64,000 nucleotides of DNA from Deroplatys truncata (GCA_030765065.1 CM060977.1:157862052-157926051); one strand, 5' to 3'; positions 22,460 to 34,854 are shown, counted from the first letter of the stretch. Numbers and translations: made by a program. The notes: generated by a model not told the origin, from the letters alone.

Positions 22460-23070
22460 GTAAGACCTTGTATTACTAGCCTGTTAACTTATCTTTTAAT
22501 GTTTATTGTCACCCTATAAAAATTAATTTTACTACCGGTTTTCAAAGTGAATGAGAAAGGGAAAGTAGAAAAGAAGTGAAATGAGGAATAGGGGCAGAAG
22601 GGGAGAGAGAGAGGAGAAGAATATAAAGTTCCGGATTGCGTACCAGCTAACTATATAATTTATCCTCTGAGATGTTTATTTTATATGGGGCTATAAGATG
22701 TTTGTTATTTATGTATGTTACTTTTGGGTTCGTTGTTTCTTCAAAATTTCTAGTAGTTAGACCTCGGTTGCATCAGTCCTAGTTGGCCGAGGAATACTGT
22801 TATCTGGGCGTGGTACGGGTAAGGAAAGTTTAGTTCTAGTAACATACAAATAATAAGATAGACGGTTCAATTTAACAAAATCACCTTTCACTTTTCTTAG
22901 TATAAACGCCCTGCATTCAGCACTACAAAACACTGTTTCACATATAAATGCGGATGGTTAAAAACGTAAGTTAATTACTAAATTTACGATGTGCGCAGTC
23001 AACCGTTGAATTTTCTAAGCTCGCTAACCAACTTGAATGATTTATGCCCCTTGAACTACATATTCGTATC
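22460..23070. other. No feature recognised; purine-rich tract
   Basis: A strand-asymmetric G/A-rich stretch at 22550-22625 is the only notable feature. Confidence 0.4.
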
Positions 23071-23081
23071 AGGGACTAGTT

Positions 23082-23567
23082 TTTTTTCTTCTTTCTTTTT
23101 GCCTGGCACCCTGGCCTTCTGGCTCATCTAATCCTCCCTTGCTATTTTTAATCCCTATTGCCCATCTTCGCCTTCCTCCGTTTGCCTTTCTACTTTTCTT
23201 ATCTCTCTTACTTTTCTAAACCATTTCTCTTTTACTTTCTTTAGGAAGTTCCCCATATTCTTATTTTTCTTTTCTTCTTTTCTCGTTAGCATTTTAATTG
23301 CTACTATTTTCCTATCCATTTTTCCCATTTTTTTCCATACTTCTTTTCTCCATTCTGCTAATTCTTTGCATTCTGTCATATAATGCTCTGTGCTTTCATT
23401 TCCTCCGCATAATTCACAAATTCCGTTTTTGTTACCCCTTATCCCTCTCAAGTACATTGATCCTGTTCTCATCCATGCAAACGCTTCTTTTTCTGCCTTA
23501 TTACAATAATCTACATACCCTTCCCTTCCCCAATTCCTTTTTACTAATCTGTAGAACCCTAATGACT
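23082..23567 (-). mobile_element. LINE 3' end, 5'-truncated, with 11-bp target duplication
   Basis: Flanked by AGGGACTAGTT at 23071-23081 and 23568-23578. On the minus strand an open frame runs from the insertion start to 23155 and encodes the C-terminus of a LINE ORF2. It has YVDYCNKAEKEAFAWMRTGS, then a C-x2-C-x6-H-x4-C zinc knuckle (CELCGGNESTEHYMTEC), then a lysine-rich tail. A short 3' UTR and an A-run at the plus-strand left edge complete a textbook target-primed insertion of 486 bp. The frame has no stops, so the insertion may be fairly recent. Confidence 0.92.
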
Positions 23568-23578
23568 AGGGACTAGTT

Positions 23579-25230
23579 AGTTTGTGTATATTCACGCTTT
23601 AGTGTTTATATTAATCATACTACATTTTCGGCGGAACTTAATTACTCCCACTACTTTAACTAGCAAGGTATTACACGTCTGCACCACAAGAGATTTCCAA
23701 CACAATTAACTTGGCTTGGGTACACTCTTTCTGGCGTCCTATACTTAAATTTTAAATCCCCTATCGTCTCACTCTCATTGGCTACTTGTCTACCAGCGGA
23801 ATATAGTTTTTCCGTATCTTATTGGGTTTTAACTTACAGGTGACTATATTCAAAATTCTTACGTTAGCAACGTTCTCTGCTCTTGACTGTTAAAATCTTT
23901 CTGGAAGCATCTTCCTTATTGCACTCCCACACCAAGGTTAACACTATTGTTACTTCCCCTAGGATTTTCCTATGGCTGTCGATTTCACACAACTTGTTGC
24001 CATTCTAGCATCTTTCAGTCCCAACTTTTATACACGTAAATACATTGCACAAAAATACTTTACCCTTATTTCCAATAATATCTGTATACACTATCTTTTA
24101 CATACATAATTACACGGTATATTTATTAGTGGTAGGCGAGCTATTATTTTAATACATTAATATAAATATTATCATCATGATAATTGCTTAAGGCTAGAAA
24201 TAATGCCTCAAAGTTAACACAATAACGCAAGCAAACGTGGGTTCTGCTACTAAAACGAATAATATGCATATGTATAAAAAATATCCAAATGAGGCAATAA
24301 AGAAGACGACGATGCTGAAAATACTGAAAGAACGAAACAACTCTATTTTTAAAATGTGGTAAATACATCTGGATGTGCCATTAGTCAAGTATTCCTAAAA
24401 AGGCACTGTGAGACGGGCTCGCCTTACACCATAAATCTCTCAGGTCTTTCTTTGTGGCATTAATCTTGAGCTCTACAAGACATCGAGAACTAAAATATTC
24501 AGAGTGACGTACTGAGTTGACGTGGGACTGAATTGCAGATTCTAAAGTTCTGTTAATGTTATGCGGGCCTGTAAAAAACACAGCCCAGATGTTCGAAAAA
24601 TGTGTAAACCTTTGTAATTATATGCAATTCATAACTTATTTCAAGAAGGAACAACTATTGTATATCTTTAATGTTCTGATTGATGAATCTATTCTATTAA
24701 GAATTGCTGCATGTTATTTTGTGTCTTTAAGGAAAACCCATTTCGAGTCAGATTCTTAAACAAATAAATAAATCACTTTACAGCATGCTGATTGGAGTGG
24801 CACTGAATAATTTAGAATCTATCTGGCAACATAAGTGTCAGATAATACTATTATTCTTTGACAAAAACTGTTTAGGAATTTTCTCTGAGATACTCTATTA
24901 CAAAGTTACTTCATTTTGTCTATTTGTACATATATGTACAAAATACATGTCAATTTTCAGACACTTTATTAGAAAATGGCAAATAAAGGCAACAATAATT
25001 ATCTTTTTCGACGATGGTAGAAAATTGCATTTCCTGCACTCAGTGTTCTATCCCACTTACGTGTTGTCTATTTTACTGCACACATATGCATGAATTACAT
25101 TAAATTGTTGCAGATAGTTCAATTCTACCACTTAAATCTTACCTGGGTCTTCACTTCCTTTTTATATGTTAATACTTCCGATGTAATTCACGCAGCAGCT
25201 AAGTATGAGCTGCAATTATGGATTTTTTAA
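23579..25230. other. No feature recognised
   Basis: 1.65 kb of AT-rich DNA with no recognised gene or repeat. Open frames at 24144-25093 show no family resemblance. Confidence 0.4.
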
Positions 25231-25509
25231 AGTTTGTTTTTATGGACACTCTTTAACTACTATGGTTGTTAGAGTTCCATTTTGTATTGGACGTGAAATA
25301 CCGGAAATTTTGCTCAGAGGCCTCTCTATCAGGCTTGAGGTTCTTTCACGTGCCGTAAATCTACCACCGGCTTTACTTCCCTTCCAAAGGAAGCCATGCT
25401 AAGGATTTTTACGCCCAAAAAATGTCCATCGCCCTCCTCCGGTTTGAACCCGTTACCTCGGGAACTAGAGGCCAGTATGGTACCCCTAGACCACGGAGGA
25501 TGACTCGAT
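25231..25509 (-). repeat. SINE-B
   Basis: Minus-strand copy aligned along its whole length with 19621-19895 and 51595-51895 (landmarks: TAGATTTACGGCACGTGAAA, GCATGGCTTCCTTTGG, and box B GGTTCAAACCG). No clean target duplication was seen. Confidence 0.85.
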
Positions 25510-25937
25510 ATTTTTATTTTGAGGGGTCAGCAACCAAGCGTGGATCGCCAGTTCGCAACCAATGTAATGTTGGTGACCTTACTATTGGAACTACCATGTG
25601 CAACCGCTGGTAATAATTAATTTTACTAGGTACCGTGAAAGCATTATTTCTATTATTCACTATTGTCGGAAAAGTAGCATACAATACACATGCATTAAGT
25701 GCATTGGAGAATCTCGACTTCGTCTCGTAGTTTGATATTTCTCCTCGTTCTCCAGCGATACATTTGCTGCATTATCGCAATACACCTACAATTACACAAT
25801 ACCTTGCTAAGTACGAAGTGGTATAAAGCTTTTATTTCTAGCTTGCTTTAAATTTTCCCTTTCGTCATTTAAATTATCTTTATTGCATTTTTGTTTCAAC
25901 GTTTATCCTTAATCATAATAAGTTATTTTAAAAACAA
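25510..25937. other. No feature recognised
   Basis: No supported feature. Confidence 0.4.
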
Positions 25938-27098
25938 AATCTGTCGTATTACAATTATACGACCTTCTCTACTCACTTCAATTTATTTTCATATATATTC
26001 TTCAAATTATTCTAAAGACAAAAATTCTTCTTTCTATGTCCTTTTAATCATGATGAATGGCTTTAATATACACTTTGTTTTATCTGGATTAGATGCATAC
26101 AAGTCCTAATAAATCACCTCTGGTGGTTAGCATGCTAGCTTCTAAAACCAGCGGTCCCGAGTTTGATTCCCGTCTGGAAGGGTTGATTTTTTTTTTCTAG
26201 GATTATTCCCCATTCTATATGAGCAGAGTATATATGTGTGTGCGTGAATTTAATGTTTAAAAATAAAACTCAACCTCAACAAATCCAAATATAACAATAG
26301 TAAACGAGAGAACATCATTACCAATAAGCAAGTTCCAAAGACAAAGCCGCCGATATGACCTTAGATGTTAAAGGCGGCAAATAAATGGAACAAAACAAAA
26401 ACAAATACAATGTCAAGTGTTTAAAAAGGAGCTCGTTTTATGTGTACTAGACTTGATATTTCGAATATTCTTTGAATGGCCCGATGAGAAACAAAAGTTT
26501 GTAGCTTGAAATACTGGAAAATTCCGACCAACAACAGGAAATATCTCATAAAGGATTACGGTTATATGTGAAAAGTGTATTAACATAAGTTTTGTTTTAG
26601 TAAGTCCTATAACTTTCTGAAACTTTAACTATTTCCTATGATTCCATATTTATACAAGGTACAATTAGAATGAACTTTGTGTAAAAATGGAATATTCAAA
26701 GGCCATTCAGGAAAAATTTAAGATAATCGTTTTATTCGTCATGTCAATATGTCAAACATATTGTATTTTAATCAAAATCGTTAGAGCCATTTGAACAAAA
26801 TAAAAACAATGAGCGATTTTCCAAGTAAAGGGTAGTTTGGAATTCAAGATTTTCTTGAAAAATCTTCCTGTAGCATCACTGAAAATACGAAGTTCAATAT
26901 TAAGTTGGGGAGCCATTAGAGTAGTAATTTTTTAGTTCTGTTTTTCATACACACATACAAACACAGATTTTTTTTCTAAAAATGATTTCATTTGTATTTC
27001 TTGTTGTTCAGGGATCTCAAAACGCGCATTTTTGGTGAGATACGGATAAAGACGTTTTGGTGGAAAGCAATACCTACTGTACCTACCATAGATAAAAA
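25938..27098 (-). mobile_element. Family H, very old copy split by a SINE-A
   Basis: Heavily diverged 3'-end motifs at 25938-25995 are followed, after the SINE-A at 26111-26400, by diverged body motifs. These include ATTTTAATCAAAATCGTTAG near 26765, a CATACACACATACAAACACA tract near 26950, and TTGGTGAGATACGG near 27035. The 5' terminus is mutated (CCTACCATAGATAAAAAAC). Confidence 0.6.
26111..26400 (+). repeat. SINE-A, near full length
   Basis: tRNA-like head (GGTGGTTAGCATGCTAGC; box B GAGTTTGATTCCC), body TTCTAGGATTATTCCCC, and distal tail AAGTTCCAAAGACAAAGCCG...GATATGACC ending in ATAAATGGAACAAAAC. Confidence 0.8.
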
Positions 27099-27486
27099 AC
27101 TATTAAATACACTAAAATGCTATAAACATCATACACAGTACTCGAGCATTGAGTATTCGAGTAAAAGAAATAGGCACTTTTCTCGGAGAGAGACGGAGAG
27201 AATGCAACGAACTCTTAGGGCCGTATTCATAGATTTCACATAGGTCTGGACTATCTCCAGACTCATTTGGTCCGGACCAAAGGTCGACCAAGTTTTTGAT
27301 ATTCATAGACGATAAAAAGTCTCGGACCAAGAAAGGCCGTGGATCAGCAAGGAGAAAATGTTACACGATGAAGAAAGGTAGTTCTGTGCATGCGGGACTG
27401 CCATAGAGCAGTAAACTAACCACTCTTACTCCCTAGTTTTTAACGTTCTATGGTCGTTTCACAGTTGTTTTTTCATCGGTTCAGTG

Positions 27487-28384
27487 CTGTGTTACACTCA
27501 CATGACTTTCTCTACTCTTGTACAAACTATTTTTACAAACGCTTATTCTCCATCTACTTCATGTTAATCGAGATAAACATTTGCAGACTCTATCTTATTG
27601 CAAATTTTCTTGTAGATGTAAGGGGAATATATATTTACAAGGGCAATATAGAAATACAGTAGCCTTTAAGCATAGACGTTACTCTTAATAGTTGGTTGCT
27701 ATGTGCAGCACCATTCTCTTTGCCACGGATTAATACTCTTTGCATATCCAAGACAAAAAAATGAATAACGAATTCCCATTTGAGAAAATAAGTGTTGAAA
27801 AATTTAAGGGAATAACAAGCCATATCTCGAAAATGGTTCACTCAACAACAACAAAATGTATATGACATAAATTGTGTATTTTAACGCGATCTACACTTTT
27901 TGTGTAGTAAAATTTTGTCTATCTCTTATGGTTTACCAGTTATGCAAAAGTCGTTCACAATGAAGAATACTTTTAGAGACATTCCCAGATAATTCAAGAT
28001 ATACATTTTATTTGTCATGAAAACATTTTAAACATATGATATTTTAATCAAAATCGTTAGAGCCATTTTTGAGAAAATTAAAATTTTCGAAAAATGTTCC
28101 ATGTAAAGGGTAATCTGGAGTGGGGGGATTTTCTTGAAAACCTTCGTGTCGCATCTCTGGAAGATACTGAACCTAAATACCAAGTTTGGTGTTTATCCGA
28201 CTGTTCGTTTCTGACTTATGCTGTTCAAAGACACACACAGACACACAGACACACACACGGACATGTTTCCAAAAATGCTTGTTTTGGATTCAGGGGGTCT
28301 CAAAACATATATTTCCAGTGAAATCTCGGTATTGAATTTTTGGGTGGAATACAATACTTCCCCTACTTACTATAGTAGGGAAAG
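27487..28384 (-). mobile_element. Family H element inside the Harbinger element
   Basis: Minus-strand copy with a 5' end AGTAGGGAAAGT that has lost the ACG of the hairpin, a (CA)n-rich tract at 28230-28258, and the rearranged 3' block also present at 11800-12134. The left flank is not a T-run, unlike most copies. Confidence 0.88.
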
Positions 28385-29277
28385 TAAAAAAGGAGGTAAC
28401 CTAGAAGCGTGCATTAAAATGGTCGGAGGAAAATCCTGTTTTCCTTTATACAAAAAGATGATGGATACTATTGAAAACAAATCGGTTTCGACAAATGCAG
28501 ACGCCAAAAAAAAAGAGAGAGAAGGAATGGAGGGAGGTAATACATATATAGGCAGTTTTGTGCATGATTCTAACCTATTGCCACCCCTCCCTTTTTGGAA
28601 ACGTTCTTATCCACCAGATACACAGTTTCATGGCATTGTTAATCATTTCAATAGGAATTTAACTTGCTGGAATATTAACTTTTAACCTTAAAACTTCAGA
28701 ATAAAATCGTATTTAAATAGGAAGGAACATTTGCTGTTATTAAAATCTCACCCTGGATCTTAACCAAATAAATATTGTGTGATAGTAATTATACAGAAAT
28801 AATTACCTGAGCAAATTCTAAAATTTCATAAACCTTCCGGGAGTTGTAATCCACCTCTCCTCGCCGGGAAAACGTAAGTAAAGTCTGAATTACTTCGAAC
28901 TTAACCCAAGTGACTTAACTCAACGTGATAAAACGTGAAGATCTTATACATTGTATTAAATGGAGTTGTTTCGGGTTGCCTTATCGTGGCTTACTTTAAC
29001 GACGTAACTTAAGAATTTGGCAGTGTCAAACTTTTCCTTCCCGTTACTCAAATTTAATGTGGTATGGCAATTAGAACCAATCGGCGTGAAGCAGTAGCAT
29101 GAAGTAATAGAAGCACAATCAATCAATCAAGATTCATTCCCGTTACGTTAAGTGCATCCTAATTAAACCTTTACTGTAGCAGAATTTAACTTTGCATTAC
29201 ATCCCGTCATGTTACGTAAAGTGCATAGAAATCCCGGTTTAACGAAGGTAAATCTAGCAATGGCACATGAGTCATTA
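28385..29277. other. Interior of the Harbinger element, no readable coding
   Basis: It should once have held the catalytic part of the transposase, but I cannot read a DDE block here. Two copies of a GTTACGT(T/A)AAGTGCAT-like motif lie near 29139 and 29211. Confidence 0.4.
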
Positions 29278-29591
29278 GTTATAATGCGGCTTACTGACGC
29301 CTTACTAAGGTCAGTAGTGTTTTCTAGATACCCTTCTCTTGCATAATATGGAAGTGCTATTAGGATCGTATCATTGTGATACTCAAACCTCAGTTTTCGT
29401 CTCTGTCATATAGGTTAGGATGAATCCGTTTTATCAGTCTTCTAACCTTGGCTTTACTAAACCTGTATTTGTTTTGAAGTTTAGGTCGGCATACTTTCCA
29501 ATTGTGTCTAATTTTGGTAGATAGTTTTACTCCATTGTCTCATTTCGCGAATTCTACGCAAGCAGCCACGCTCCACTCCAAAGTCATCCAT
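29278..29591 (-). pseudogene. PIF/Harbinger transposase, N-terminal remnants
   Basis: Fragments in different frames follow the order of Harbinger transposases. First comes MDDFGVERGCLRRIREMRQW (from 29591). Then YRFSKAKVRRLIKRIHPNLY (29390-29490) matches the conserved RYRFSKxTVRxL block. Then ALPYYAREGYLENTTDLSKA and SVSRII (29278-29361) match the ALRFYATGSF...GISKSTVSRII helix-turn-helix block. Stops and frameshifts separate them, so no protein can be made. The family role, cutting and pasting the surrounding element, is inferred from these matches. Confidence 0.85.
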
Positions 29592-29778
29592 TTTGTAAAG
29601 ATGGTCTGCCTTTAATCTACCCCTCTGAGTAGACCAAAATTTAGTCCCGAACAAGGCGTTTGATCCCCGATACCAACGCAAGTCCCGGTCTATGAAGAAG
29701 AAAATCGATGGTCCGCTGTAAATCCACCGGAAGTAGCAAGTTGGTCCGGACCAAGATCGACTATGAATACCGCCCTTA

Positions 29779-30837
29779 GGTTTCAGTGTTAAGGGCAATT
29801 ACAACCCGACACCATCGCTACGACAGCCAAGTCGGGAGAGAGACTGTCTTAAATATGTTATATGTACATATTTCATGTTTTCCAAAAGGGAAGAGAATAT
29901 CTCAAGTCCTTACTAATAAATTGTCCTAAAATTCATAGGTGAGAAATTAGATGCCTGTCCTTAAGGACTCAAACTTTCCTGCGTTTACTACAGTGTATAT
30001 TTATTTTAATAGAACGGAAAAGGAAGTGCATTAAATTTAGTAAAATCTGATAGGCATTCGTCATTATCTGTGCCCTTCAGCATACAGATAGATGCAATAA
30101 AATTGCAGTTGTTTTCTGCTTGTTGCACAAGGTAAAGAGAATGATGCTGGTAAAAGTTGGTCACGAAACAAAGGTCTTACGCTTCTCCCTTGCAACTCCT
30201 TGACTTGCATTTTTCTTTTGGTTATCCTGAGCCATTGTTTTCACATGAATGTCTATTTCAAGAAAACCGCGCATACTTTCACCGAACTACTAATAACATT
30301 TGGCTCTCCAGACATGTTTCCTAGTGTTGCCGCATTTGGCATGGAAACTAAACCAACCTTGTCAAGGTTATAAGTTGAAATTTGCTAAAAAGACGTACCC
30401 TGTTTTGTTTTCGTTCACCTTATATAGATAGCGTCTGTGACGCCAGTTGCAACTGTCTGCCTTTTGGAATGTCCCCGGCATTTCCTTTATTCGGAAACCT
30501 ACCTTAGCCGAGTGTTTATAACTGTAGTTTGTTTATTTATATCTGTCCTTGAAAAAACTAAATTGCTGTTCTAAGTGAAAAAAGTCCATGGAAAAGTACA
30601 CTAACCTTCAGGATTTTCAAAGTGTGTGTATTCTGTATTATTTTATTTTTACGTAAGCATGATCTTAGTCCATTGAAGTCAACTCATATCGAAAAGAAAA
30701 GGTCACTCTTATAGTAAGATTTATCCCTCTTTTTTATAGCCTTCATAAAAATAATAATTGCTATCTAACAGTATGCAGATGCCTAAGACACTATTCAAAA
30801 ATTTTCTTCATCTTCTTTAACTGACTAGCCTCCTGTT
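29779..30837. other. No feature recognised
   Basis: No supported gene or repeat. Confidence 0.4.
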
Positions 30838-31553
30838 TAACGAGAGGGGTGGCTCAGACGGTTACTCTGTGGCCCGCATTCGGAAGGTCCCGGGATCGAT
30901 CTCCGGCGACCGCCCAATCATGGTTTTTCATGGTTTCCCTGGTCGCCAGGCGAATACTGGGGTGGTTCATATTTTACCACAACTCTCCTTTCTCTCATTT
31001 CCTGTACCCATCATGTTCCTTGCCATCTGTTTCAAGGTTGTATGATCAGGGGACGGTGTTCGGCAGGTTTTGGCTGGGCGGTGGCTTGCTCTCTGTAAAG
31101 GCTTCTTCCCTAGCGTTGCTGCGCTACCGCTCAGTTAGGTCTCTCCTCAGCATGGGGCTCCGCTCCTGGGGGCCCTGGAGGTTCGTGGCTTGTGGGCAGG
31201 GACCGTGAGGCGTCGGATGCATTCTATCTTGAAACGTTAGGGACCCTGCCCATGCTTGCGCCCGTCGCATCCGGATCTGGTCGCCATTCGGGTCTCTCCC
31301 CTCATCCTTCCCTCCCAGTGGTCAAGTTGGAGGCACAATGGGCTGACTGGCCTGCGTGTGGTGCTCTGGTTCCGGGGGGCCCTCCGTGATACGTACCTTT
31401 CCTTACCTTTACCCTCCTCTTTGTAGGACTTACACCACCAAAGACTTACAAGCCAATACCTTGGACCAGTAGCCTGCCGAGGAGCAAGCAAACTCTAGAT
31501 TATAGCATATCCATGCTCGATGATCAGCCCAATGTCTGATATGGCGGTGAAGA
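30838..31553 (+). repeat. SINE-C, long GC-rich form
   Basis: tRNA-like head (GGGTGGCTCAGACGGTTACT; box B-like GGGATCGATCTCC), then the family block TTTTTCATGGTTTCCCTGGT and CGCCAGGCGAATACTGG, then about 500 bp of GC-rich sequence. The 119-codon open frame here (30849-31208) spans the SINE head and is not a gene. Confidence 0.75.
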
Positions 31554-31555
31554 AG

Positions 31556-31923
31556 AAGGAAATGAAATGTAGTGATGAAAAGGGTTGATAGGAAAATTCG
31601 CGGATCAAATTATCCAACCCAGCATTTGCCTAGCGACCGAGGAAAACCGCGAAAAAATCTTCTGTCAGACTTGTCGGCCCCAGGGGTTTGAACCTGGGAC
31701 CTCCCGAATTTAACCTATACTTGAATAAAATTCTCCCTAATCTCCATAAACCTAATTAATTATCTTTGAATATATTTATAAAATTGAAATTTATTTACTT
31801 TTACAATGAAAATGTTAAAGTATTTTAAATTCTGGTTTTTGTTAAGAAAAATATTTCATAAATATTGACTTTTAAAATAATTGGCCACAGACGTTATCAC
31901 CTGAGCCATCCTGCTCGGTACTA
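31556..31923 (-). repeat. SINE-C, split by an AT-rich insert
   Basis: The minus-strand head half (31883-31923) and body half (31556-31709) flank an AT-rich block. Joined, they match 42590-42774 (CCTCCCAAATGCGGGCCACAGAC). Confidence 0.75.
31710..31882. other. AT-rich insertion inside SINE-C
   Basis: About 170 bp, strongly AT-rich, bordered by AATT on both sides. No terminal inverted repeat is visible and no relative was found elsewhere in the window. Confidence 0.55.
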
Positions 31924-31995
31924 TTCAAAATTAGCTGCTTAAAATAAAATTTCAAGTTATACCTTATACTAGCACATACCCCATAAAGTATAATA

Positions 31996-32216
31996 CCGAC
32001 ACGGGTAGCCGAGATCGTTAAGGCAAGGATTCGTGTGAACGGGAGGTCTGCAGTTCAAATCCCGCCAGGAGCTTCGTCCCTAACTGAGGGTTTTTCCAGT
32101 TTTCCTCTCCTGATAACTTATGCTTGGAAAGTTTCCTTCGCATTTTCCTCCCCAGTTATCGTTTCATTTCATTTATCATCAGTGTCGCCGCCTGTGGTGC
32201 CGTATGCATAAGAGTA
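31996..32216 (+). repeat. SINE-D
   Basis: Head with ACACGGGTAGCCGAGATCGT and box B GCAGTTCAAATCCCG, then a body ending GTGTCGCCGCCTGTGGTGCC. The same 3' body occurs at 44012-44264 and 55112-55253. Confidence 0.78.
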
Positions 32217-32667
32217 CCGAGCGAGATGACTCGGCAATAACGTGTGAAGCTCGTATTAGGGACGTCCCGGGTTCGATTCCCATCGATCGCCCACTCTAAC
32301 CTTGGGTTTTTCGTAGTTTTCTTTGGTCGGTAGGCGAATGCTGGAGTGGTTTCTCATCTATCACGATTTCCTTTCCCTCATTTTTCTTCCGTTACCTTCT
32401 CTGTTTCAGGTGTGATTCTAGGTTTCGTGACGCATGGTAGTTACCGGACAAATGGTGCGGATGCTTGCTCAAAGAAAAAAGTATTCCCCGTGTAGACTAG
32501 AGGGCTGCTTGGTTGGCGGGTCGTTCGTCGCCCTCTCTGGGCAGTTCCAGTGGTGGGAAGGGTCTTCGAGCCAGGAGCTGTTAGGGATTCCGCGCATCTC
32601 CGTGGCCTATAGCCTTCTGTGGTTCCTTCACTTCGTTCCTTACTCCTTGGGGTGGTGGCCGCATTAG
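32217..32667 (+). repeat. SINE-C, long form
   Basis: Head with GAGATGACTCGGCAATAACG and box B GGGTTCGATTCCC, then GGTAGGCGAATGCTGGAGTG and a GC-rich 3' body starting TTTCAGGTGTGATTC. That body can be aligned with the minus-strand body of 41798-42590. It directly follows SINE-D. Confidence 0.75.
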
Positions 32668-32676
32668 ATCTCAATA

Positions 32677-34047
32677 GACTCCATTAGTGATCACGTCAGC
32701 CGTTGCTAGGAGGCTATCTTTCTTTCCAAACAACTGTTGCTATGCAGTTTGTGCTGTATATTTGTCTACTGCTTTGGGAGAATGTTATTTTGAAAAGTCT
32801 GCATTAATTATTTATCAATCCTAGATAAATACCATTGTTGGGAATACAGTTATACTTACAACGTGTAGAGGTTATTATTAGTGTTAATAGTTATTAAATA
32901 ATTATAGTGGTAAATATAGCCGCCTTAAGTGAGCATTACGCTATAACATGGTTGTGAAACAGTGAAATAATAGCATATTTTGAAGACGAATTGAGACTGG
33001 TACAGAAAGGTAAAGATGCTATTGAGTCTAATCACGTTTTAGCCGTGACATGTGGTGGAGAAATTTCCTATTTGCGAGTACAGGTTCAAGCCAGCATGAA
33101 AAATAAATCTTACAATTTAGCATATTTAAGGAATACTTTTATATATTTTGTCCTATAAATGAAAATGAGTAATATTATATAAAAGTTTTAGTACCCATAG
33201 ACAACATAAAAGCGTAGAGTCCGTAGCGAACTAACCTCACAGTTGCATATGTTTGGGATAAATCTCCATATGGTAAAACTTTATTTTATGCCCCGGTGAG
33301 GAATTTCGCTTACCGTATTTAAATATATTAAAAACATAACAATTTGAGCTGTTTTTTTAGAGAAAATCCAAATTTCGACGAAAATAATAAAAATAGCTTT
33401 CTTGTGTGGCATGTGTATTTTTGCCCAAGCTGTAATGAACAAAATCAAGGGTGTTAGATGACATAATAAAGTATAAAAGTGTAATGTAATACAATCAAGG
33501 GTGGTACATAATGTAACAAAGTATAAAGAGAGTATCTGTGAAACCAGGTGGTTCTTCACAAGTGATGATTTTCGTTATATTATTACTAAAGCACACCTAA
33601 CTTAACCTCAATAACTGAAATGTAAGTTCAGCAATGCCCACTTACTTAAAATGTAATTACTGAACAGAAATAATTGTAGCTGTAAGCAAATGCGGTGTAA
33701 TTAAATTCTATTGGAGGTATAAAGACAAGTCAGTTGAATTATCAGCTTATTAAAACAAGGGGGCACTCATCTAGGGAGTTTTTAGACTGGAGTTCACTAT
33801 GGTGTTTGCAGTCAGGAACAAAACACAACCAATGCGAGAGAAACGCTCTTGGTTCTGCTTCAGCTATTCGAAACACCTTGCCTCAGCCCAAAGTAATTAA
33901 AACTAATATATTACAGCGCAATTACACTAAACATTGTTAGTTATATGAAAGACTTCCAAAAACTCGCTGTAGGAATGAATGTTGTTTGGAAAGCAAGATG
34001 GCAATCTCTATGGCAACGGCTAGGTCTGACGTCAGACTAACGGAGTC
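32677..34047. mobile_element. Non-autonomous DNA transposon with long TIRs
   Basis: Imperfect inverted repeats of about 75 bp begin GACTCC(A/G)TTAGT and share CCGTTGC and CTTTCCAAACAAC. TA flanks both ends (32675-32676, 34048-34049) and may be the duplication. Nothing convincing is coded inside. Superfamily not determined. Confidence 0.7.
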
Positions 34048-34854
34048 TATAGGTCGCAGTGCTCGAGGTGTCCCCCTCCGTTGTGTACTCTATAACCCTA
34101 TGATTAAGAGCGGGTGTTAAACACCATTCAAAAAGTAAAGTACAGACCAGCAGGTTCACAGATCTCTAGGAGGTTATCGCTCAGAAGGTATTCTTGAACC
34201 GCTTCTATTTTAGCTCGAATTATGAAGTAAGCATAAATATCAACTGGGTGCCCCAGAAAATTGTACATTATCTCAAATAAACTTGTATTAATAATTTGGG
34301 AGTTTCATTGTCGTTTTTCATTGTCATTACCAGACATATTGTTGTTTTCGTCTGGAATGACGTCACTCCTTGCTGGTTCGCTTTGCTAGCCACGAGTGGT
34401 GGGGGATATAGCGTCTGTCTTAGGATTCCGTGAGGTGCGGATCGCGTGTGCAAGCCGATCGATGGACATCTCCCCTCACCTTACATATTTAATAATGTAG
34501 GAACCCCAAACGGTTGGAAAATAAATCTAGGAATATGTAAGTAGATTTGTGTTATAGATTTTGTACAGTGAAAAATCCACCACCTTTTGGTCCTCCGCAG
34601 CCAAGTGAGTATACGTCCCCTCAATGTACGTGCTGGGTACACAAAATTAATTTTATTTTTATGTGAACTTTTAGGACTCTACCCAGCATGTAACAATATT
34701 GTTGAAAATATAATATTAATATTTAAGTAGGCGTAGGTTTTTAAAACCGTATGTATTAATATTTTTTCCAATATTGTAAAAGGCTTCACTCACTCCAGCT
34801 CCAAATGAGGCTTTGAAGCCGAACAGGAGGTTGAGATAAGAGCCAACAGTTTAA
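34048..34854. other. Mostly unassigned; SINE-D tail-like fragment
   Basis: GAGCGGGTGTTAAACACCAT near 34109 resembles the very end of SINE-D. A weak tRNA-like stretch near 34400-34450 lacks a proper box B. Confidence 0.35.

Larger units (their letters stand above)
27218..29775 (-). mobile_element. PIF/Harbinger transposon with transposase remnants
   Basis: The ends GGGCCGTATTCATAG (left) and CTATGAATACCGCCC (right) are inverted repeats flanked by TTA (27215-27217, 29776-29778). Subterminal GGTCCGGACCAA occurs at both ends. Transposase remnants on the minus strand at the right end confirm the class. A family H element (27487-28384) has since inserted near the left end. Confidence 0.88.

Noticed and set aside
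30849-31208. 119-codon open frame in GC-rich DNA
   Set aside because: It starts in the tRNA-like head and covers a SINE-C body. High GC lowers stop frequency, and the frame resembles no protein.
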